From a bacterium (GTDB lineage Bacteria; Joyebacterota; Joyebacteria; Joyebacterales; Joyebacteraceae): a stretch of DNA of 16,592 nucleotides. The stretch is from assembly GCA_029990205.1 (NCBI GenBank), contig JAPEKQ010000030.1, forward strand, positions 1-16,592. Direction: 5' to 3'. Position 1 is the first letter of the stretch. Every line of letters starts with the position of its first letter. Positions 7,288 through 12,268 of the stretch are shown in pieces. The position numbers and the translations under genes are program-made. The notes beneath the pieces were generated by a model. That model was not told the DNA's origin and did no database searches. It worked only from the letters and a program-made list of their open reading frames with translations.

Positions 7288-7869
7288 ATGTCAAGAATAC
7301 TGGCGGGTGTGCTCGTTCTCGCCATGGCAAGCGTTGCCGTAGCCGGTATCCCCGATCCGACACTGTCGACGATCGCGCTGGATACGCAGGCTGCCGTGGC
7401 CGGTCTCATGACCTGCCCGGCGGGCGATGCCGATGCCTACGAGTTCCTTCTGGTCACCGCGAAGCGTTCGGACTCCACGCCGATCCAGGGCATTCCGTAC
7501 TCAAGCTTCTTCTTCACGGTTACCGGTGGTGACTGCACCTTCACCGCACAGACGACCGAGACCGACGTCAACGGCGAGATCCAGTTCAGCGTCGTTGCTG
7601 ATGAGGCTATTGCCCATCCTGACGGTGACCCGGTCGCCGGTGTTGCGATCGACATCGATGTCCAGATCTACACGGTTGCTCTGGACGCCGGCGTCTCGCT
7701 GACCTGTAACACGGTTGATTACAACCTGGATGGCACCGTGGACCCGATTGACTTCGGTAAGTTCGCTGGTGACTTCAACCAGGCTGAAGAGCGTAGTGAC
7801 TTCACCTGGAGTGGCGGGCTTGTTGACCCGATCGACTTCGGCAAGTTCTCCGCTCACTTCGGTCACTAA
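7288..7869 (+). CDS. Exported protein with dockerin-like EF-hand repeats
   Basis: This encodes 193 aa. ATG 7288 is chosen over the upstream in-frame ATG 7246 because a full Shine-Dalgarno (AAAGGAGG, 7273-7280) precedes it and a signal peptide (MSRILAGVLVLAMASVAVA) begins there. The middle looks beta-rich with Ig-like character (FFFTVTGGDCTF, TDVNGEIQFSVVAD). The C-terminus has two repeats of the dockerin/EF-hand kind: DYNLDGTVDPIDFGKFAGDF and then GGLVDPIDFGKFSAHFGH. The first keeps the D-N-D-G calcium-loop pattern; the second has lost most of the loop. Dockerin modules bind cohesin partners on cell-surface or extracellular assemblies. No cohesin is recognisable in the window. The protein is unrelated to the WG-tail family around it and ends without the tail. 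No clear terminator follows. Confidence 0.88.
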   Translation: MSRILAGVLVLAMASVAVAGIPDPTLSTIALDTQAAVAGLMTCPAGDADAYEFLLVTAKRSDSTPIQGIPYSSFFFTVTGGDCTFTAQTTETDVNGEIQFSVVADEAIAHPDGDPVAGVAIDIDVQIYTVALDAGVSLTCNTVDYNLDGTVDPIDFGKFAGDFNQAEERSDFTWSGGLVDPIDFGKFSAHFGH

Positions 7870-8095
7870 TTCTCTGAATCGGTGTATCGAGGAACCGTTC
7901 TTGCACGGGTGCCGATGAGGTGGTGAGGCGGGCACGAAGCATTGAGGCTTTCGTTCCTATTTCCCGACTCAGGATTTACGGAGCGCATCATCAATGCCGG
8001 CTCGAACGAGTGAGGTGATGCCCGAGCAACAGTTCTACATGTTTATGGGATTGTCTGGGTAGCAAAGAGACATCTCTGTTGGGAGGAGAACAGGC

Positions 8096-8647
8096 ATGCG
8101 TACACTTCTGGCTCTTCTGATGGTTGTCGCGATCGCCGTTCCGGCGTTCGCCGCCGGCAATCCGGACATCGCGGCCTATGTGACGTTCGATGCTGGTGCT
8201 GAGGTTCCGCGCGTCGATCCCGCCGCCTACTCGGCTGGCGAGGTCCTCGTGTGTCTGCAGGAGATTGAAGCTGGCTTCACGACCGTTTCGTTCGCTGTCG
8301 CGATCGACGCGGGCGTGTCGGCTCCCGCTGCGTGGACCAGTCTGCTTCCGGGCGGCCTGGCCATCGGCGACTACGCCACGGGTATCACGCTCTCCTCGAC
8401 GGAGTGCATGACCGGTGAGTACGTCTGCCTCTGCAGCGGCTCGCTCTTCTACCTCGGCGTTCCGGGTACGATCAACATCGTCGATCATCCCGACTACCCT
8501 CGCTGGGTTGTCGACTGCAACGATGGTGTTGACTTCTACTGCGTTCTCAACAATGGCGGCGTCCTCATGGATGCCCCGGAGACGGGTGAGTGCATTTCGC
8601 CGGTCGAGAACGCGACATGGGGCGGCATCAAGGCCCTGTACAGGTAG
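8096..8647 (+). CDS. Exported WG-tail paralogue 2, function unknown
   Basis: This encodes 183 aa with a signal peptide (MRTLLALLMVVAIAVPAFA). The mature part has seven cysteines (53, 104, 111, 113, 141, 149, 166), suggesting disulphides outside the cytoplasm. Conserved core boxes are AAYVTFDAGAEVPRVDP, LLPGGLAIGDYATGITLSS, SLFYLGVPG, DHPDYPRWVVDCND and NNGGVLMD. The C-terminus is SPVENATWGGIKALYR. ATG 8096 follows GGGAGGAG (8081-8088). Its nearest relative is the gene at 10854, not its neighbours: a 71-nt block is identical. The 226-nt gap upstream (7870-8095) shows no clear promoter or terminator, so it may be co-transcribed with the dockerin-like gene. Its own terminator lies at 8681. Confidence 0.92.
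   Translation: MRTLLALLMVVAIAVPAFAAGNPDIAAYVTFDAGAEVPRVDPAAYSAGEVLVCLQEIEAGFTTVSFAVAIDAGVSAPAAWTSLLPGGLAIGDYATGITLSSTECMTGEYVCLCSGSLFYLGVPGTINIVDHPDYPRWVVDCNDGVDFYCVLNNGGVLMDAPETGECISPVENATWGGIKALYR
8342..8412 (+). repeat. 71-nt perfect repeat, copy 1 (inside paralogue 2)
   Basis: Identical to 11100-11170. It encodes LLPGGLAIGDYATGITLSS and flanking residues. Synonymous differences surround it, so identity stops sharply at both ends, as expected after gene conversion. Confidence 0.85.
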
Positions 8648-8680
8648 TTCTCGGAACCGAGTTGCAGCAGGCAATATGGA

Positions 8681-8710
8681 ACGGGCGGTGCTTCGGCATC
8701 GCCCGTTCTT
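8681..8710 (+). terminator. UUCG-loop terminator of paralogue 2
   Basis: ACGGGCGGTGC (8681-8691) pairs with GCATCGCCCGT (8696-8706) over 11 bp with one wobble. It is closed by a TTCG tetraloop and followed by TCTT. This is a good rho-independent terminator shape, though the T-run is short. Confidence 0.85.
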
Positions 8711-8748
8711 CGTTCCCTCAAGCGAATCCCACTTGTGCCAATCAACTC

Positions 8749-8777
8749 TTGCATGACTGAGACTCATATGATATAGT
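8749..8777 (+). promoter_or_regulatory. Promoter of paralogue 3
   Basis: TTGCAT (8749-8754), a 17-bp spacer and TATAGT (8772-8777, 5 of 6). It sits between the paralogue 2 terminator and the gene at 8960, implying a leader of about 175 nt. Confidence 0.7.
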
Positions 8778-8837
8778 ATGTGCGCTAAGCTAACATGAAG
8801 GCTTGGTGTTTGTGGATCGTGCTCCGGCGGGCCCGAT

Positions 8838-8905
8838 CGGGGTCGGGGCGTGGTCCAGTGGCGTACGGCTGGCGGCAGGGATGACCCCGACCGTGGCCGT
8901 ACTGG
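8838..8905 (+). promoter_or_regulatory. Structured leader with interleaved inverted repeats
   Basis: GGTCGGGG (8841-8848) can pair with CCCCGACC (8885-8892), and GTACGGC (8863-8869) can pair with GCCGTAC (8896-8902). The order a-b-a'-b' is that of a pseudoknot. CGGGGTC (8838-8844) with GACCCCG (8883-8889) is an alternative register, and CCAGT (8855-8859) can pair with ACTGG (8901-8905). It lies in the 5' leader of the gene at 8960. In GC-rich DNA some of this could be chance. Confidence 0.35.
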
Positions 8906-8959
8906 CTAGCGCGCGCAGGGGCGTGGCATGGTGAGGCCCCTGGCAGAGAGGAGGCACCG

Positions 8960-9523
8960 ATGAGGCATCTGCTCATTGCTGCTCTCGTGCTTGCGATCGC
9001 GGTTCCCGCCCTCGGGCAGGGAGCCAATCCCTACATCGCGGCCTACGTAACGTTCGACGCCGGCGCGGAGGTTCATCGCGTGGACCCGCTGGCCTACACG
9101 GCCGGTGATGTGTTCATCTGTCTGAAGCATGTGCAGGGTGGATTCACGACCGTGTCGTTCGCCGTTGGGATTGATGCGGGTGTTTCGGCTCCCGCCGCAT
9201 GGACGAGTCTTCTCCCCGGTGGCCTCGCGATCGGCGACTACGCTACCGGCATCACGCTGTCCTCGACGGACTGCATGACGGACGAGTTCGTGTGCCTGTG
9301 CAGCGGCAGTCTGTTCTACCTCGGAGTGCCCGGCATGGTCAGCATCCTTGACCATCCGGACTACCCGCGGTGGGTCGTCGACTGCAATGATGCGGTCGAC
9401 CTCTACTGCTACGTCACGGGTGGTGGTGTACTGATGGACCCGACGGCGACGGGCGAGGACTGCCCTCCGCCGGTCCCGGTCGAGAACTCGAGCTGGGGTG
9501 GCATCAAGGCCCTGTACAGGTAG
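8960..9523 (+). CDS. Exported WG-tail paralogue 3, function unknown
   Basis: This encodes 187 aa with a signal peptide (MRHLLIAALVLAIAVPALGQ). It has the same core as paralogues 2 and 5: AAYVTFDAGAEVHRVDP, LLPGGLAIGDYATGITLSS, CMTDEFVCLCSGSLFYLG, DHPDYPRWVVDCND. The C-terminal linker before the tail is slightly longer (TGEDCPPPVPVENSS), and the end is WGGIKALYR. ATG 8960 has AGGAGG at 8949-8954. It is a separate transcription unit, with the promoter at 8749 and terminator at 9578. Nothing in the sequence indicates catalysis. Confidence 0.92.
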   Translation: MRHLLIAALVLAIAVPALGQGANPYIAAYVTFDAGAEVHRVDPLAYTAGDVFICLKHVQGGFTTVSFAVGIDAGVSAPAAWTSLLPGGLAIGDYATGITLSSTDCMTDEFVCLCSGSLFYLGVPGMVSILDHPDYPRWVVDCNDAVDLYCYVTGGGVLMDPTATGEDCPPPVPVENSSWGGIKALYR

Positions 9524-9577
9524 AGGCAGTCGGGAACGGATTCACTGCGAACACAGAGAGTGGTTGGCAGCTTGAGA

Positions 9578-9608
9578 TCGGGCGGTACTTCGGTGTCGCC
9601 CGATTCTC
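9578..9608 (+). terminator. UUCG-loop terminator of paralogue 3
   Basis: TCGGGCGGTAC (9578-9588) and GTGTCGCCCGA (9593-9603) pair over 11 positions, two of them G-T wobbles, around a TTCG tetraloop. TTCTC follows. The bases differ from the terminator at 8681 but pairing is preserved, so the hairpin itself appears to be selected. I see no gene or motif in 9609-9718. Confidence 0.82.
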
Positions 9609-9718
9609 GTGGGGAGTGCGCGCGGATGGTCCACGGCGAGTGCTGGACAGACTTCAGAAACCGAGTGGCATTCAGGCGAGATGGCCGCTTCTACTGGTGT
9701 TTGTGCGGTCGTTTGCTG

Positions 9719-9747
9719 TTGCGCGGCGTAGCTTGCCATGATATAAT
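9719..9747 (+). promoter_or_regulatory. Promoter of paralogue 4
   Basis: TTGCGC (9719-9724), a 17-bp spacer and a perfect TATAAT (9742-9747). The spacer contains AGCTTGCCATGA, shared with the promoter at 10645. A start site near 9753 would place the hairpin at 9752-9785 at the extreme 5' end of the mRNA. Confidence 0.75.
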
Positions 9748-9751
9748 TACT

Positions 9752-9785
9752 GTGTTGGCGAGAACTACTCAGTTCACGCGGACAC
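9752..9785 (+). promoter_or_regulatory. 5'-terminal mRNA hairpin of paralogue 4
   Basis: Fifteen positions on each side (9752-9766 and 9771-9785) pair around an ACTC loop, with only a G-G and an A-A mismatch and one wobble; the inner stem is GAACT/AGTTC. It begins about where transcription from the TATAAT at 9742 should start, so it may protect the mRNA 5' end. Confidence 0.5.
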
Positions 9786-9923
9786 GGAGTGCATTGGATG
9801 TTCGTGAGCGGTCGCCTGCCTCGACGGGCCGGAAAACGCCGGGGTTCGCGAGCCGCTATGAATCGGAAGCCGACGGGCCGATCGAGGTACGGCGGGCCGT
9901 CAGTCTCAGAGGGGGGAAGCACA

Positions 9924-10487
9924 ATGAAGCGCATGCTCCTTACTGCCCTTATCCTGGCAGTGGCTATCCCGGCGTTCGCCGGTGGCAACCCGTACATCAC
10001 GGCCTACGTGTCGTTCGACGGTGGTGTTGAGGTTCCGCGTGTGGATCCGCAGCCGTACGAGGCCGGCACGGTCTACATCTGTCTCAAGGACGTCGATGGT
10101 GGTTTCACGACCGTCTCGCTCGCGACTGAGCTCGATGCTGGCGTGTCGGCTCCGGCGAGCTGGGCCAGTCTGCTCCCAGGCGGCCTCGCGATCGGCGACT
10201 GGACGACCGGCATCACGCTTTCGTCGACTGACTGCATGGTCGGTGACTTCGTCTGCATCGCCGAGGGCTCGCTGTTCTACCTCGGCGCTCCTGGTGAGGT
10301 TCGCATCGTTGACCACCCCGACTACCCGCGCTGGGTCGTCGACTGCAACGATGAGGTCGATCTCTACTGCCTCGGCAACAACGGTGGTATCCTGGTCGAC
10401 GCCGTCGAGACCGGCGAAGAGTGTGGCGAGCCGGTGTCGCCGGTTGAGGAGAGCACGTGGGGCGGTATCAAGGCCCTGTACAGGTAA
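9924..10487 (+). CDS. Exported WG-tail paralogue 4, function unknown
   Basis: This encodes 187 aa. ATG 9924, which follows a purine-rich AGAGGGGGGAAG, is chosen over the far-upstream ATG at 9789 because the signal peptide (MKRMLLTALILAVAIPAFA) begins there. It has the family core: GGLAIGDWTTGITLSSTDCM, SLFYLGAPGEVRIVDHPDYPRWVVDCND, VDLYC and NNGG. It ends in WGGIKALYR. Two features set it apart. The VCLC box is VCIA, which removes one cysteine of the pair. GDWTTG resembles paralogue 1 rather than its neighbours, while the signal peptide and leader resemble paralogue 5, giving it a mosaic look. The leader is about 170 nt long. Confidence 0.92.
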   Translation: MKRMLLTALILAVAIPAFAGGNPYITAYVSFDGGVEVPRVDPQPYEAGTVYICLKDVDGGFTTVSLATELDAGVSAPASWASLLPGGLAIGDWTTGITLSSTDCMVGDFVCIAEGSLFYLGAPGEVRIVDHPDYPRWVVDCNDEVDLYCLGNNGGILVDAVETGEECGEPVSPVEESTWGGIKALYR

Positions 10488-10513
10488 TCTCCTGACCGCA
10501 TAGGCTTCACGAA

Positions 10514-10545
10514 ACGGGCAGTGCTCCGGCGCACTGCCCGTTTTT
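10514..10545 (+). terminator. Rho-independent terminator of paralogue 4
   Basis: ACGGGCAGTGC (10514-10524) pairs perfectly with GCACTGCCCGT (10531-10541) around TCCGGC, followed by a T-run (TTTTTG). It is the best terminator in the window. Confidence 0.93.
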
Positions 10546-10644
10546 GTGGCTCTGGGGCGCGCTTTGGGCTGGATTTCATGTGTAAACTGAGCGTTGTTCA
10601 GGTGGTCGTATCGGATTATCCGCCCTGTCTACGCCACTTGGCTA

Positions 10645-10673
10645 TTGCATAGCGAAGCTTGCCATGATACAAT
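10645..10673 (+). promoter_or_regulatory. Promoter of paralogue 5
   Basis: TTGCAT (10645-10650), a 17-bp spacer and TACAAT (10668-10673, 5 of 6). The AGCTTGCCATGATA stretch is shared with the promoter at 9719, pointing to duplication of promoter and gene together. Confidence 0.75.
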
Positions 10674-10678
10674 GAATG

Positions 10679-10717
10679 TGAGGGGTCAAAGCCTGCAGTG
10701 CATGCCAAGACCCCACA
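10679..10717 (+). promoter_or_regulatory. 5'-terminal mRNA hairpin of paralogue 5
   Basis: GGGGTC (10682-10687) pairs with GACCCC (10709-10714), and TG/CA pairs extend it beyond an A-A mismatch. It starts 5-6 nt after the -10 box, as at 9752, although the primary sequences differ. Confidence 0.4.
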
Positions 10718-10853
10718 ACTAGAAGAGTGTTGGCAAGCGGCGCGCGCATCCGTCGGGCCGGAGACCGCGAAGGATCGACGCCGCGCGGAGTATAAGTTGG
10801 CGGCTTCCCGTGAGAACGGAGAGGCCGTCTGGACTCAGAGGGAGGAAACACAA

Positions 10854-11405
10854 ATGAAGCGCATGCTTCTTGCTGCTCTCGTCCTGGCCATCGCCATCCC
10901 GGCGTTCGCCGGCGGCAACCCGGCTATTCAGGCGTACGTTACGTTTGACAGCGGCGCTGATCTGCCGCGCGTGGACCCGGCTGCCTACAGCGCCGGTGAG
11001 GTCTTCATCTGCCTGAAGGAAGTCGACGCTGGTTTCACGACCGTCTCGTTCGCCGTCGCGATCGACGCGGGTGTCACGGCTCCTGCTGCATGGACCAGCC
11101 TGCTTCCGGGCGGCCTGGCCATCGGCGACTACGCCACGGGTATCACGCTCTCCTCGACGGAGTGCATGACGGACGAGTTCGTCTGCCTTTGCAGCGGCTC
11201 GATGTTCTACCTCGGCGTTCCGGGCACGGTCAACATCATCGACCACCCCGACTACCCGCGCTGGGTCGTCGACTGCAACGATGAGGTTGACTTCTACTGC
11301 CTTCTCAACAATGGTGGCGTCCTCATGGATGCCCCGGAGACGGGCGAGTGCATTTCGCCGGTTGAGGAGAGCACGTGGGGCGGCATCAAGGCCCTGTACA
11401 GGTAG
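10854..11405 (+). CDS. Exported WG-tail paralogue 5, function unknown
   Basis: This encodes 183 aa. ATG 10854 is chosen because GGGAGGAAA precedes it and a signal peptide follows (MKRMLLAALVLAIAIPAFA). The mature core is nearly the same as that of paralogue 2, including all seven cysteine positions, and the end is SPVEESTWGGIKALYR. Bases 11100-11170 are identical to 8342-8412 in paralogue 2, although two other paralogues lie between them. The gene is an independent unit, with the promoter at 10645, a leader of about 175 nt and the terminator at 11435. Function unknown. It is probably a surface or extracellular protein; any binding role is inference. Confidence 0.92.
   Translation: MKRMLLAALVLAIAIPAFAGGNPAIQAYVTFDSGADLPRVDPAAYSAGEVFICLKEVDAGFTTVSFAVAIDAGVTAPAAWTSLLPGGLAIGDYATGITLSSTECMTDEFVCLCSGSMFYLGVPGTVNIIDHPDYPRWVVDCNDEVDFYCLLNNGGVLMDAPETGECISPVEESTWGGIKALYR
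11100..11170 (+). repeat. 71-nt perfect repeat, copy 2 (inside paralogue 5)
   Basis: Same 71 bases as 8342-8412. The intervening paralogues 3 and 4 carry many synonymous changes in the matching stretch. Confidence 0.85.
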
Positions 11406-11434
11406 TCCAACTGCCTGAAGCAGTATCTGTTCGA

Positions 11435-11466
11435 GCGGGCGGTGCTCCGGCGCCGCCCGCTTTCTT
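11435..11466 (+). terminator. Rho-independent terminator of paralogue 5
   Basis: GCGGGCGGTGC (11435-11445) pairs with GCGCCGCCCGC (11450-11460) around TCCG, followed by TTTCTT. It belongs to the same hairpin series as 8681, 9578 and 10514. Confidence 0.88.
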
Positions 11467-11539
11467 GTGCCCAGCGCGTGTTGAAGGTTGTATGCTCACC
11501 CGTCGTCCAAAGACTGACCGGAACAGGAGAGAGTCAGTG

Positions 11540-12112
11540 ATGCGGTTTGATCAAGAGAGCGCGGTTCTGTGTGTCGTGTTGCTCTTCGCCGTCGCCTTCT
11601 TCTCGGGTACTGCGCTCGCGCACGGAGAGGGCTTCTGGGACACGGACGCCGTGGCTGATACGACGGCGCCGATCCTGATGTCCATCGACTTCGACCCTCC
11701 GAACGGGGTGCGCCGAGCTGACCCCGCGATGTACACATCCTTCGACGCCTACGTCGTGCTCGATGGAGCCAACCCCGGCAATCTGCCCGGCGGGCTCCGG
11801 ACGCTCACGCTCCGGCTTGGTGTCAGCGAGGGGACCTCGTCGACACCGCAGTTCGAGAGCCTGCTTCCGAAGAAGCTGGTGATGGGCGGCTGGCGCGAGG
11901 GGATCATGATGGCGTCCGCGCCGTGCACGGCGGAGGAGCACATCGTCATTGGTGTGCTGCATCTGTTCTATCTCGGCAAGCCCGGTTCGGTCACGATCCT
12001 CGACCACCCGGACTTCCCGAGATGGGTCGTGGACTGTGAGGATGAGGCGCGCGTGTTCGAGATCGGGTCGCACGGCGGCATTCATGCGGATCCGCCGCCT
12101 GTGGCGGAATAG
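11540..12112 (+). CDS. Divergent, tail-less member of the WG-tail family
   Basis: This encodes 190 aa with a signal peptide (about residues 1-27, ending SGTALA). Recognisable family boxes are DPAMYTSFDAYVVLDG, SLLPKKLVMGGWREGI, HLFYLGKPGSVTILDHPDFPRWVVDCED and GSHGGIHAD. It then stops (PPPVAE) where the other members continue through a linker into WGGIKALYR. Only two cysteines remain in the mature part. ATG 11540 has AGGAGAG upstream (11525-11531); an in-frame GTG at 11537 is possible but less likely. A promoter is uncertain (a weak TATGCT near 11490). The next gene has its own promoter at 12122, so this looks monocistronic. Function unknown. Confidence 0.87.
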   Translation: MRFDQESAVLCVVLLFAVAFFSGTALAHGEGFWDTDAVADTTAPILMSIDFDPPNGVRRADPAMYTSFDAYVVLDGANPGNLPGGLRTLTLRLGVSEGTSSTPQFESLLPKKLVMGGWREGIMMASAPCTAEEHIVIGVLHLFYLGKPGSVTILDHPDFPRWVVDCEDEARVFEIGSHGGIHADPPPVAE

Positions 12113-12121
12113 GCTCCTTCC

Positions 12122-12150
12122 TTGCACCCCCCATGGGGGCGTGCTATGAT
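12122..12150 (+). promoter_or_regulatory. Promoter with a palindromic spacer
   Basis: TTGCAC (12122-12127), exactly 17 bp and TATGAT (12145-12150, 5 of 6). The spacer contains the perfect 12-bp palindrome CCCCCATGGGGG (12128-12139), and GCAC/GTGC extends the inverted repeat into both flanks. It lies about 120 nt upstream of the candidate selenoprotein gene and probably drives it and the peptidase gene. The palindrome could be an operator or a terminator-like hairpin for the gene before it. Confidence 0.7.
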
Positions 12151-12268
12151 GTTCGGAAAGGCATAACGACCCGTTGGATGGGCTCTTGCGGGCTGATACG
12201 GTGGCCGGTGCTGGCAGCACCGGATGGACGCCGCGCTGCTTGGGAGTCCCCGAAGGAGGAGACGAGAC

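Noticed and set aside
7870-8095. A promoter or terminator between the dockerin-like gene and paralogue 2
   Set aside because: TTGCAC at 7901-7906 has no acceptable -10 box at 16-18 bp, and no GC-rich hairpin with a T-run is present.
8096-11405. CRISPR array or insertion sequence as an explanation for the repeated DNA
   Set aside because: The repeats are whole coding genes with conserved frames, not short direct repeats with spacers. No transposase or terminal inverted repeats are visible.
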